Source: Maea johnstoni (lineage: Eukaryota > Annelida > Polychaeta > Spionida > Magelonidae). From it: a DNA stretch of 64,000 nt. The DNA is taken from contig OZ012691.1 in the NCBI GenBank assembly GCA_963942565.1, positions 10,882,742 through 10,946,741 on the forward strand, written 5' to 3'. Each line of letters opens with the position of its first letter. The first letter of the stretch is position 1. Of this stretch, positions 39,501 to 49,493 are shown one piece after another. Below the pieces are notes generated by a model that did not search any database, was not told where the DNA came from, and saw only the letters and a program-made list of their open reading frames with translations. A program made the translations under genes and the position numbers.

Positions 39501-42500
39501 TTACGTTTAGGCCCAAAATATTACGGATTGTAAGTTGTATCTCAAATTGAACCGCATGCTTACCCTTCAGATATACATTCAATATAACTCTAGATTAATC
39601 TCAATAAAATAGAATTCTTTTTTTGAGAAAATGAATTAAAAATTTGACAGTACTTACAACGACACGGGAGGTGATTATGGAGACCTGCACTATTTCATCA
39701 TTGGATGAATGGAATTTGTAGATGAAGAAGGCCCATATGAGTGCACCAACCCCTCGAATTCTCATCAAGTACTCATGAAGGGTATCGAGCTTGAAGTCAA
39801 ACTGAAAGAAAAGGTATAATAAGGTGGAGAATAATTTTCATGTGTAGAAAGAGAAATAAATGTTAATTCAAACATTGGATGAATGGAATTTGTAGATGAA
39901 GAAGGCCCATATGAGTGCACCGACTCCTCGAATTCTCATCAAGTACTCATGAAGGGTATCGAGCTTGAAGTCAAACTGAAAGAAAAGGTAAAATAAGGTA
40001 GAGAATAATTTTCATGTGTGGAAAGAAAAATTCTGTATTCGCTTGATTAAGCTCACCGTGCGGGTCGAGGTTGGGAAATGTTTTTGTAGAAGGGGTGTTG
40101 TCAAACATCTGTATAACCGCATACCTCAATGATTTCCGATCAGAGTGTAATGACCTTTATTGAACCTTTGCGCTCTCGCTGTTCAGCGTGCTTAGACGTT
40201 TCCTGCATGTGAAAAGATTGTTAATTGGTCAATAGTAGGATCATGCGAGGTATATGAACAGTGAGATGCGAAGGGACTGCTGAAATGGGGGAATTCAGCG
40301 CTGGTTTGCAGACGTGGCAAGAGGAAAGGTATGTGTTTTGGTTACTTCTGGGGGGAGATTTAACATAAGGAGACGATCTTTGGCACTTGCTGGTCCCCCA
40401 ATTTCTGCGAAAAAATAGGGGGGGGGATGCGCTTATTTGGGACTGTGCGCATAATCAAGCGAATACAGTAAATGTTAATTCAATCATTGGAAGAATGAAA
40501 TTTGTAGATGAAGAAGGCCCATATGAGCGCACCAACTCCTCAAGTACTCATGAAGGGTATCGAGCTTGAAGTCAAACTTAAAGGAAAAGTATAATGAAAG
40601 GAAAAGTTTAATAAGGTGAAGAATAATATCAATTTTCCTGTTTATAAAGAGAAATACTGGTAAGTGTTAAATCGACACTTAAGCTGCATTTTTAACACAC
40701 TGGGGCTTGAGTGCTCTCGGAAAATGGCTGTGTGAACCTGTGATGCTTGCGAAAATAATAAACATATGAATAAAGCATAAATTCAAAAGTATTTGTGGAA
40801 GAGTGTGAGGCTGGATTCTGCTTGATATTTCCCCTTCAAATATTTTCTGAAAGGTTCTTTCAGAAAAGATGGAGGTATTGCATTGATAGGCATGCAGGCT
40901 TTTTTAGCCAATACTGGCAGGAACGGGTTAAAATCTTTCCTAGTTTTTCGTAAAAAATCAGCTGGATTTCATTAAGTAGCTTGGTAATAAATCATACTTT
41001 TGAAAAGGTACTTTCGAGGGATGTTTCAGCCATCATTACTTCTTCAAATATTTCCTAATAGATGCTCCTGCCAGATAGACATCAACAATAGTGTCAAGCT
41101 GTGAGCAGTAGCAAGAATAATTATTAAAATTGATTTTTGATATAGCGCCCTTCAGGGACTTTAAGCGAGGACCCGTCCTGCCTGTCTTTTGGACAGGTAG
41201 TTTCCTGAAAACCTCCTTTTTGGACAGGCAAAATTTTCCATGAAAAATTTTCAATTTTGACTTTTGGAGGGTAATTACCAAATATTTTCCTAAGAAACCA
41301 TCTTCTAGGACATAGCTGATGTGCAAAATGTCCTTTTTGACATGATAGGCTATTAAGTGTAGTTGGTGGAAGGTTATGAAGTGGATAAGTAGCTAAATAT
41401 GGACGGGCAGAAATTTTGGAATTGCTGTTTTGGACAGGCACTTTTGAAATCCTGGCTAAGACCCTGGCGCCCTTTCCACAAGAATAGTCAGTGGACAGAT
41501 GTTTATGGACCATATAGTCAAATAAACTCCTTTCAAAATTGCAATGTTTTCAGCTGCTTCTTGAGGTTTTGCATTATACCACCTGAAGTCCCTCATCTGC
41601 CACCCTAAGTCCCTCATCTGGAGACTGGAGGGCTATACATAACTGACCCACCCGTTGTCTTTATTTACCAAAAGTCGCAACCAAAGTTTGACAAAGCTGC
41701 AGCAATCAGATATCATTTTTTTAGTTGAACGGAATGTCTAAATATCACCTATGGTATGTGGGGTGGGGTGTCATATTAGTTCAACTTGGAGTAAGATCAT
41801 TTTGTACAGGTCAAGAATGCATTGTTATCTAAGTAGGTGTTCTAGCCAAGCAAAAAATTGAACTTTTGTTGAACCCTGTGCGAACCTGTTTGAGGAGATA
41901 AAGGGTATGTTTTATAAATAAAACAAAAATGGGTGCCAAAACATTGTAAATGCCAAAATAGATCATGAGATGGACTCTCTTCAAACCAGCAACTCTATGT
42001 AAAAGGGTTCACAGTTGTGTTTGTATGATATACATGGGCAGCTGCCAGGGGAAAGGAAAGTGCTCTGAAATGTATGCATATATTTAATAGAATAGAGTAC
42101 ACTATACATGTGTATAAATAGCCTTAACTTAAGGGTAGGACCAGGGACTTAGTCAGGACCCGTTCAGCCTGTCTTTTGGACATGCAATTTCCTAAAAACA
42201 ACAACTCCTTTTTGGACAGGCAAAATTTTGATCTTTTGGATAATCACCAAATCTTTTCCTAAAATAATATCTTCTAGGGCATGGCTAAATTGTAAATTAT
42301 TCTTTTTGACACAGTATATAAGGCTATTGAATGTAGTCAACCTTTATGGATTTGAAGTAGCTGAGTAGTCAAATCTGGACGGCAGAAATATTGGAATTGC
42401 TATTTTGGACCTGTCACTTTTGAAATCCTGGCTAGGACCCTGGCCAGTAGGACATACATCAACAAACGCTCATCCTACACAAAGGAGTAAAAGGGAGAGT

Positions 42501-43687
42501 GTGAAATATAAGATATTTATCGATTAGATAAATGATATGCTTAAAGCCCAATATGGTATAAGTGGAAGAGCCCCAGAAATCTGTGGTCTGTGGGTGATTT
42601 GCCAATGAATGCGCACCTTTTTGATTAATCAATTTTGAATCATTTAAAGTTTAACTCATAATTTGCTATACATGGATAGGTAGTCAACAGTTAAGAAGTA
42701 CAAGTACAGACTGTGAAAATCAAAATACCCTTTAACTGCCACAACGAAAATGTCCTTTTGGGTTTTTTCTTGACAATTCTGATCAGAACTGTAGCTATAA
42801 TCACTATTTATAATCACTCAGCTACCGTGGGGCATGTAATCAGATAATTACTTCTCAATGGCACCAGGTTATGTCATGAATCAACAGCCAGAGTATGACA
42901 TTTCATATTTCCGGGAGCGCCACACGAAGGAACAATATGGAATGCCATTAATGCATTCATACAATTATCTTATATATATGACAGGCTATGACTATGACAG
43001 ACCTCAAGCATAAGGCTTATGAGGTTCCCATTCTACTAGTATGAGTTCAGTCTCTCAGTAAAATGCCCCCCCCCCCACCCCCCGCACAAAAAACACCAAC
43101 AGAAAGCAGAAACTGTGTATCAAAACTTAAGTATTAATTAACAAGATTACAAAGTATCAAAAAATAAACAACTTAGAAATACACAAACAACTCTTTTACC
43201 CAGTCTTTTTATCTTAAAAGTCCTGCTTTCCAACTTCAGTTAGGCTGTGTTCAAACAAATATATAAATGTGTATAAACAGAAGCATTTCTGTGGTTGTCA
43301 GTGACAATGGTCCCTCTTAATTGTCAACACAACAGTCAATGTTTGTTAACAAAGAACTTAGAAGTCAACTCAAAGTGGGCGTGCTTCAGTTACAACTCAA
43401 GAACGAGTAGTACAGTACCAAATGAAATTGCAGCGAATAAGCCTCAACGTATTGACTATTTCTTTGCACGATAGCCTACGAAAAGTTCTTTTTCTCCATA
43501 GCACTTAATATTAATTTGCAGTATATAAACTTACCATGAGCATAGAGGAAGGGTCAGCAAGCAGAATCACTGCGCCCACTATGGAAAGAACCATATCCAG
43601 AAACAGCCATGTTCGCCGTCCTCGGAAAGCACACACTAAAAACACCAGCAATCCAGCTCCGCCAAGCATCAATTCCGTCTTTTCCAT
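33130..43687 (-). CDS. Multi-pass membrane protein, internally duplicated (6 exons, 289 aa)
   Basis: I do not recognise the family. Exons on the minus strand: 43687-43535, 39801-39658, 38052-37978, 35801-35607, 33861-33715, 33285-33130 (51, 48, 25, 65, 49 and 51 codons plus stop). All introns are phase 0 GT-AG. The ATG at 43687 has a good context (CAAGATGG). About nine hydrophobic stretches are visible, e.g. LMLGGAGLLVFLVCAF, FLDMVLSIVGAVILL, GVGALIWAFFIYKF, FYLAVCFLMLFGYII, FFYTFLLAIVYYAY and LGLCMAGVVMANALFGFVF. Exon 2 (FDFKLDTLHEYLMRIRGVGA) and exon 5 (IFGVKVNFYHMLYARSIGGM) align from start to end and close with SRVV and ARLL. Exons 1 and 4 and exons 3 and 6 also correspond in place, so the protein looks like two copies of a three-exon unit. 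No signal peptide is obvious. Function unknown. Confidence 0.9.
33418..33575. repeat. (ATT)n/(ATC)n microsatellite in the last intron
   Basis: Trinucleotide tract ~130 bp inside the acceptor exon's upstream intron. Ile- or Tyr-rich frames here are repeat artefacts. Confidence 0.97.
34351..34844. mobile_element. TA-flanked element, CAGGTAACCTC ends, with a nested insertion
   Basis: Ends CAGGTAACCTCGTTTACC and GGGGAGGTTACCTG are bounded by TA. The left part, CCCCGGACAAATGGGGACCA, is Tigger-like. Most of the right half is a CAGGG element (34506-34817) that landed in it. Confidence 0.7.
34506..34817. mobile_element. CAGGG element, 8-bp TSD group, copy 3 (nested)
   Basis: CAGGGACTAAGCCGGG to TGGCTAAGACCCCG, 312 bp, inside a TA-flanked element. 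Carries the GGACAGGC-type word in the slots that the 41.2-kb copy uses. The flanking 8-mers no longer match. Confidence 0.7.
35187..35361 (+). mobile_element. TA-flanked MITE family D, copy 3
   Basis: 175 bp, CAGGTGTACTTGGATATGAC to TCATATCCAAGTTCACCTG, TA on both sides. Very close to the 10-kb copy. Lies in intron 4 of the membrane-protein gene. Confidence 0.88.
35419..35560. mobile_element. TA-flanked MITE, CCGTATTC ends
   Basis: 142 bp, CCGTATTCTTCCGATTAAGC to TTAATCGGGAGAATACGG, TA on both sides. The word AAGCGCAC/GTGCGCTT recurs. Related in ends and internal word to 40033-40468. It sits 46 bp downstream of exon 4. Confidence 0.8.
35849..36142. mobile_element. CAGGG element, 8-bp TSD group, copy 4 (diverged)
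   Basis: CAAGGTTTTAGCCATGAGG to CCAGGTTAACACCATG. Four slots with GACACC/GGACAC/GCACACCC/GGGCGCCC words. Ends mutated and no target duplication left. Confidence 0.65.
36363..36561 (+). mobile_element. MITE family B variant, copy 6 (nested)
   Basis: Intact TTAA on both sides, ends CCCATTAACACTCAGAG and TAAGTGTGAATGGG. Confidence 0.8.
36645..37086. mobile_element. Foldback element: ~442-bp near-perfect hairpin (nested)
   Basis: Both ends read CTATAGTCTGTCTGACTC/GAGTCAGACAGACTATAG. The inverted repeat continues, with small indels, nearly to the centre at about 36866 (ACGATCTCGCGTGTTTGTAT opposite AAAACACGCGAGATCG). The arms are ~210 bp. Same ends as 3736-4144. TA or TATA target likely. Confidence 0.85.
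37484..37830. mobile_element. CAGGG element, 5-bp TSD group, copy 3
   Basis: CAGAGCTCGACATTGGTGC to GTTAACGTCGTGCCCTG, flanked by ATATC/ATATT. The word GGGGCAAGTGAAA/CTTGCCCC is repeated about six times. Lies in an intron of the membrane-protein gene. Confidence 0.72.
38099..38643 (+). mobile_element. MITE family A, copy 13, split by a CAGGG element
   Basis: The family A repeat is continuous across 38099-38178 and 38508-38643 once the nested element and one CCCTGTCA are removed. Borders TTAG/TTAG. Confidence 0.88.
38179..38499. mobile_element. CAGGG element, 8-bp TSD group, copy 5 (nested, exact TSD)
   Basis: 321 bp, CAGGGGGTTAGCCGTC to TTGGCTAAGACCATG, flanked by exact CCCTGTCA (38171-38178 and 38500-38507). 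Four slots with GGACACC-type words. The empty site is known from other family A copies, which proves the 8-bp duplication. Confidence 0.9.
38960..39650. repeat. Intronic tandem repeat, ~147-bp long and ~60-bp short units
   Basis: About four long units (CTCAAA(C/T)TGAA(C/T)(C/T)GCATG, then ATAACTTCAGGTTTATCTCA, then GTTAGTTTAGGCCCAAAATA) alternate with two short units that lack the middle. The array runs to within a few bases of the exon 2 donor at 39658. Confidence 0.85.
39699..40660 (-). repeat. Tandem triplication of part of exon 2 plus adjoining intron
   Basis: A ~174-bp unit starting at CATTGGATGAATGGAATTTG (39699) is repeated at 39873 and 40485. Each unit covers the first ~34 codons of exon 2, its acceptor and ~70 bp of intron, but not the donor. 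Copy 2 keeps the frame (FDFKLDTLHEYLMRIRGVGA onward) then runs into a stop just past the breakpoint. Copy 3 has a ~10-bp deletion that shifts frame. A transposon (40033-40468) splits copy 2. Confidence 0.9.
40033..40468. mobile_element. TA-type MITE, CTGTATTCGC ends, in exon copy 2
   Basis: 436 bp with inverted ends CTGTATTCGCTTGATTA, right flank TA, left flank TT (probably mutated TA). The GCGCTTATTTGGGACTGTGCGC region links it to 35419-35560. Confidence 0.8.
40661..41144. other. Intronic DNA with a possible diverged TTAA element
   Basis: Family B-like words (AAATATTTTCTGAAAGGTTC, TTTTTTAGCCAATACTGGCA, GGGTTAA at ~40928-40934) suggest an old MITE I cannot delimit. Confidence 0.35.
41153..41466. 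mobile_element. CAGGG element, 8-bp TSD group, copy 6 (exact TSD)
   Basis: 314 bp, CAGGGACTTTAAGCGAGG to CCTGGCTAAGACCCTG, flanked by exact GCGCCCTT (41145-41152 and 41467-41474). Slots carry the GGACAGGC word: TTTTGGACAGGTAG, TTTTTGGACAGGCAAAA, ATGGACGGGCAGAA and TTTTGGACAGGCAC. The 129-aa open frame in it is not a gene. Confidence 0.92.
42142..42442. mobile_element. CAGGG element, 8-bp TSD group, copy 7
   Basis: CAGGGACTTAGTCAGGACC to CTGGCTAGGACCCTG, 301 bp, GGACAGGC-type words in four slots. GTAGGAC lies just before it and four bases after it, so the duplication is close but offset. Confidence 0.8.
42443..43534. other. Intron 1 remainder of the membrane-protein gene
   Basis: No recognised feature apart from a poly(C)-rich run near 43062-43083. 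Confidence 0.45.
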
Positions 43688-43831
43688 CTTGCCGGTGTGA
43701 CACAATTCGATCGTTGAAGTAATCGATAAGTTAGCTTGTCCGGATAATCAGATAGACGGATCAAAAATCAAATGTGTACCTGTGTACTGAGTGGTGTTTG
43801 TCTTTTCGAAGCCAGTCACAGCGAAGCCACG

Positions 43832-43924
43832 CTATTTTAAGACTAATCCCGCCCTCTGGTGGCGATGACGTCATTATGGGGATTCCGTTCTGAGGGAATC
43901 CCCGTCCGTTCTAAGGGAATCCCC
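43832..43924 (-). promoter_or_regulatory. Motif cluster upstream of the membrane-protein gene: CTCF-like, CRE, kappaB-like
   Basis: 145-240 bp upstream of the ATG. On the minus strand CCACCAGAGGGCG (43862-43850) matches the CTCF core. TGACGTCA, a palindromic CRE, is at 43866-43873. GGGGATTCC (43878-43886) and GGGAATCCCC twice (43894-43903 and 43915-43924) fit the kappaB consensus GGGRNWYYCC. A TATA-like CTTAAAATAG lies near 43832-43841. Motif matches only; no expression evidence. Confidence 0.5.
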
Positions 43925-43939
43925 GTGTCTGAGCGATAC

Positions 43940-44350
43940 CACTGGTTGGGGACTCCACTCCTTTTCCGTGAGGTAGAACAATTTTAGGGAATGGTTAATA
44001 TACACGAAACACAAAAAGAAAAGCTCAGATTAACCACACTGACATCCCGTTATTCACTTAGCAGCAAAACCACTCTGGGCTTAGCTACTCTTAGTCTATA
44101 CAACTTTGTAGGAAATATAACTTTAGCTGTTTTTGTCCATGTAGTTGTATACATGGATTTGTCAAGTTTACATATTGACTTATTGCAGACAATTGTCAGA
44201 TCAAATCAGCACATGAAACACACATATATAAAGGGATTTATGGGGTTTATTTGAAAATATAGGGCCATTTTGAGATGTTTACATATTTTATAGACTACAC
44301 CCTTACCCTCATAACCTAAACAACTGTGACTATCGATATCTAGGCCATCA
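43940..44350. other. Unassigned intergenic DNA
   Basis: An 87-aa open frame on the plus strand has no recognisable feature. Confidence 0.4.
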
Positions 44351-44351
44351 A

Positions 44352-44466
44352 TGTATGTATGTATGTATGTATGTATGAGTGTGTGTGTGCGTGCGTGCGT
44401 GCGTGCGTGCGTGCGTATGTATGTATGTATGTATGTATGTATGTATGTATGTATGTATGTATGTTT
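44352..44466. repeat. (TATG)n/(GTGC)n microsatellite
   Basis: Tetranucleotide runs: TATG, then GTGC, then TATG again. It is immediately followed by a minus-strand retroelement-like 3' end, so the repeat is probably its tail. Confidence 0.95.
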
Positions 44467-44660
44467 GTATGCATTTTATTGACTGCATGTACTCAATTTT
44501 CAAAAAAAAAAAAATACAGATGCAAAATAAATAGATATGAACAAGACATAATGAAGCGGGAAAAGATATTAGTTGAAGAAAAAAAAACAGAAAATAGTTG
44601 AAAGAAATATACTTGATAACATTTGATGGCAGACATGAAAGAGATGCACAATGATGCAGC
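44467..44660 (-). mobile_element. Retroelement 3' end with (CATA)n tail
   Basis: On the minus strand a T-rich segment ends CATGCAGTCAATAAAATGCA and runs into (TACA)n. Same terminal motif as at 1.85, 44.8 and 52.1 kb. Confidence 0.4.
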
Positions 44661-44695
44661 AACGACAAAGATTAAATTCGTATTGATCTCTGGCA

Positions 44696-44990
<295 letters not shown>

Positions 44991-44999
44991 TATAAACAT

Positions 45000-45854
45000 T
45001 TCATTAATAAGCTATATAAGCATATAACGTGATGCTTTTATGATCATGAGATGGCTAATAAAGCATTGTAGAGAGTAGTACAAGTACGGTTGTAGATGCA
45101 AAGCATCAATAGTCAAAAGGCGGGGCCAAGTTATTTATGAACTTGTGAGGGAACCGGATGTATAAAGAACATTAACATTATAGAGGAAAATAATTTATAA
45201 TGACTAGATTTGTATCATTTTTGTAGAAATGAAACAAATATCGGAATTCTAGGCGCAAGCTGGAGACTTTGAAATCTCTTGGGTGCGAAGCTACTAGGGT
45301 ACGCATCAGTTTGGTTACGAACCAGTTTGGTTACGAAGTCTCCTGATTTCATTCTATACACATAGTAGACTAGTGGCAGTCCTATAAGCCGCTTCACGCC
45401 AACAATAGATGGTGGGCGATACCAGTCCCTAATCCGTGACGTGATTGTGAGACTGGCGCTAGTCTATACACACAATACTTTTTTTCTTAGTAATTTTCCT
45501 TCCTATACTGAAAAATATACTTTATGTCCGATTAAAATATTTTATATATTTGAAAACTTCATGCTAAATTAAAATAGAGAAGGCACGATTTTCCGCGGCA
45601 AAGGCAACATTTATATTATAACCAATCAGAATAGAGAATTATATTCAGTCCGGCCTCAGGATTTAGAGCACGTGACGTCTGCCCATGTACATCTCAAAAC
45701 TGCTTCCCAGGTAGGCGCGGCCTGATGGCCCCGCCGATAAGGAAGTTCATATAACTGCGAAAGAATACTAGAAACAGGTAATACGAAAAGGGGTACAAAA
45801 GACAAGAGTGAGGAGAAAAAAAGTAAAACTAAAACTTTTTCCACTTTACTAAAA
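45000..45854. other. Unassigned intergenic DNA
   Basis: Includes a local direct duplication (CAGTTTGGTTACGAA around 45308-45339). No gene recognised. Confidence 0.4.
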
Positions 45855-46169
45855 TAGGCGGGTGGCCAAATCCCTAAAAGAGCTCTAGAAATATTTTTGA
45901 TGGCGTTTTTCGTTACAAGTCGTCATCCATGCTTATCCATCTCTACATAGGGTGGGCTTTAGCGCATGGGTGGATGACACGTCTGATTTTGCTGCGTAAG
46001 GGAATTTTGGGGCATTTTATGCAAAAAATCACCAAAAAAGCATGTTTTTTGGGATTTCCTTCTAGAAAATTCATTTTTCGAGATAGAAACTCAAAACTTG
46101 CTACAAATGTGTTCAAGAGGATGCTTCTGATCTTAGAACGTGTTGCGTTAGCGTGACTTCAAGGAACCC

Positions 46170-47910
46170 CCCCGCTGTGAGTGATTTTGGGGGGAAAATC
46201 ATCAAAAATGAGTGTTTTTTGTAATTTCCCACAACTTGAATGTCATCCTGTGGACTGTTCCAAACTCCCAACTAAATTGTTTTGGTTTAGGAAACTACCC
46301 AAGAGGGTGTAGTTACAGAAAGTGAGTTATTTTTGAATATTTTTTTGGCATGCTACGTTTTGGGGCATTTTACAGAAAAATAGCATTAAAACTAGTGATT
46401 TTAGGGATTTGCTTCTGGAAGTTGCAATTTTTATAGTAGGAAGTCAAAACTTGCCACAAATGTTTTAACAAGGATGTCTATGATTATCATATATTTTGTG
46501 TTAGTATGAAATGTATCTGACCCCTGCTGTGACTGATTTTGGGGTAAAATCATCAAAAATAAGTGTTTTTTGTAATTTCCCACAACTTGAGTGTCATCCT
46601 GTGGACTATTCCAAACTCCCAACTAAATAGTTTTGGTTTAGAAAACTACCCAAGAAGGTGTAGTTACAGAAAGTGAGTTATTTCTGATTATTTTTTGGCG
46701 TGCTACGTTTTGGGGCATTTTACAGAAAAATGGCATTAAAACTAGTGATTTAAGGGATTTGCTTCTGGAAGTTGCAATTTTTGTAGTATGAAGTCAAAAC
46801 TTGCCACAAATGTTTTAATTCGGATGTCTATGATTATCACATATTTTGTATTAGTATGAAATGTATCTGACCCCTGCTGTGAGTGATTTTGGGGTAAAAA
46901 CCTCTGAAATAGTAGGATTTTTGTAATTTTTCACAACTTGAATGTCATCCTGTGGACTATTCCAAACTCTCAACTAAATAGTTCTGGATTATAAAACAAA
47001 CCAAGAAGGTGTAGATAGAGAGAGTGAGTCATGTTTGCATATTAGCATGGTATGCTACGTTTTGGGGCAATTCACAGAAAAAATAGCATAAAACAGGTGA
47101 TTTTTAGGGATTTGCTTCTGAAAGGTGCAATTCTCATAGTAGGAACTCAAAACTTGCCATAAATGATTTCATAGGGATGTCTATGATAATCAAATGTTTT
47201 CTGTTAATATGAAATGTATCTGACTCCTGCTGTGAGTGATTTTGGGGTAAAAACCTTTAAAATAGTAGGATTTTTGTAATTTCTCATACATTTGAACAAA
47301 GGTATACTATATCTCATATCAAGATTCTAGCTGTTACAGAAAATTAACCATGAATAGGCAGATAAGGGAAATAAGTTATATTAGCCAACCTATAACATGC
47401 TAAATTTTGGGGTATTTTACTGAAAAATCATCAAAAGCATGTGATTTTAGGAATTTGCTTCTGCAAAGTGCAGCGTCCAATGTAGATATATTAAACTTGC
47501 CACAAATATGTTCGCATTGATGCCTATGGTTGTAGGATATGTTGTGGTAGTTGAGGTTAAATGTGGCCCCTGCTGTGAGTAATCTTTGGGTAATCCTTTA
47601 AAATTATGCAATTTTTTGGTATTTTCCGAGGCTTAACTGACAACCTGGATACCATTTCACAAATTTGACAGAGAAAATCACCTAAGAATGTGTTGACTTT
47701 GGAACTCAGTTATGTTTACTATAGCCTTTAATGATAAGCTATGGTTTTGGGTATTTTATGGAAAAAGTAGTAAAAATGTGAATGTAGAGATTTGCTTCTA
47801 GGGAGCGTAAATTTCATAGTAGGAATTCAAATTTGGTACAATGATACTCCTTAGGATCTCTGTGATTATAGAGATGTTGTGTTTTAAGTTTCATGTGACC
47901 CCTGCTTATA
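46170..47910 (+). repeat. Left-arm tandem array, ~350-bp units
   Basis: Unit starts (CTGTGA(G/C)TGATTTTGGGG or diverged forms) at about 46175, 46530, 46880, 47230 and 47572, with a degenerate sixth near 47905. Spacing 343-356 bp. Confidence 0.85.
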
Positions 47911-48840
47911 ACAATTCAAGTGATGTTTTGGGCAAAAATTTAGAAAATAGTATTCTATGGACTATTTGATTATATCACATACCAATCTAACACTCATGCA
48001 TAATTTTTCACTTTTTTGCAGTAAAATATTAAGGAATGTGTCATTTAATAGTCCCTTTTTAGTATTTACATTGGCCTTTAATAGGAGTTTTCAACTGTTT
48101 GCCATTCAGCATTTCAACAACTAAGATGTGCCACAACTAGATGTGGTGTTTCATCATTAAAAATGATCCTTTATAGACCCCTATGAGAATGAAAACACAG
48201 GAAACAAAGTCTTTTCACAAAATAGTGGTTTATGAAGACGTGGCTTTACCTCGAGGATGTTCGCCATTCATTACACATAAAGAGAAGTAAAGCTTTTTTC
48301 CTGAGTGTGATAAAGCATTCTTCCTGAGTGAATGTCTCTTAGTATATATAAGGGACTGGGCAAGTTGATTACCAGGAAATACTCTCTAGTAGTGGTTTTA
48401 ATGATGACAAATTTCAAATTCAACAAAATGAAAAACATCTAATGTTTTCTTGCTGCAATGCAACACTGTTATTAAACAGTTGCTGGAAGGTGTTCCTGAA
48501 AAAGCCCAGCCTTCATAATGTAATTGGGCGATTGCTGTTTTGGGGGGTTAGACGCAGATACTGAATCTGAAAAGTACTAGTAATATCATCACTAAAATGA
48601 GTATATATGCACATGTACATGACTGACTAGTAATTCTTGTAATGCTACCTCAGATGTGTGAGAACAGAAAAAATGTATTACCTAGCTAATACAAGCTGCA
48701 TTAATATTCTGGTATAAGTATAAATAAATAGAACTGATTTTAATTGTTCAAAATATTGTTGAGACTGTTTGGTGGAAAATTGTATTTGAGGATGATGTAC
48801 AGTGGAACCTGATAGATTACCTCTGTACATAGAGCATTTC

Positions 48841-49000
48841 CAGGGTTCGACTTTCACAGGGGCGCAGGGGCATATCCCCTAGATTTTGCTGTGGGCCCCT
48901 ATATTTTTCAGACTAGGGGCCTGAAATACTGTTTTTGACCACTAAATTTATCAAAAGACCTTTTCGGGCACCTAGCCTGAATTCTAAATGTCAGACCCTG
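48841..49000. mobile_element. CAGGG element, 5-bp TSD group, short copy
   Basis: 160 bp, CAGGGTTCGACTTTCAC to AAATGTCAGACCCTG, flanked by exact ATTTC (48836-48840 and 49001-49005). Words GGGGCATATCCCCTA, GGGCCCCTATA and TAGGGGCC. Inserted in the middle of the foldback. Confidence 0.82.
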
Positions 49001-49493
49001 ATTTCCACAGCAGTACCTGCATACTGTAACAGCACAAGGTAACCCTGTAGCCTGTGACTATACAAATCTTTTACAAAATAATGGTAGAGCTGCTTAAACG
49101 ATGGGCTTGTAGGTCCATTGGGATAAGTACTGTATATTTAGGAAAGTCTTATCAAAGTACATAATATGCTCATGGGCTAGTTATCATAAGGGGAATAGGT
49201 GGAAGGACTACTAAATGTTGCGGACAAGTAGTCCATCACTGGCTAATGGAATATTTTGGTAATGTTTAACCGTGAGTGATAGGAGCCCAGTTTCCCAAAG
49301 CTTTGTGCTAGGAGAGTGGGGGCATTTAATCTTTAGGCAGCAAACTGACAAAAGGTGTGGTCCTAATTGTGCAGTGTTTTTGCAGCGCAACCTGTAATCT
49401 GCTGAATAGGAAGTATGAAGAGCAGTATGATGAAGATATGAATAGGGAGGAGTCAAAATGAATCCTGATTCATGCAGCACTTGGGAATTTGGA

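Noticed and set aside
41124-41513. 129-aa minus-strand frame
   Set aside because: Runs through a hAT-like CAGGG element and its target duplication.
43991-44254. 87-aa plus-strand frame divergent from the membrane-protein gene
   Set aside because: No domain, poor start context, and composition typical of chance AT-rich frames.
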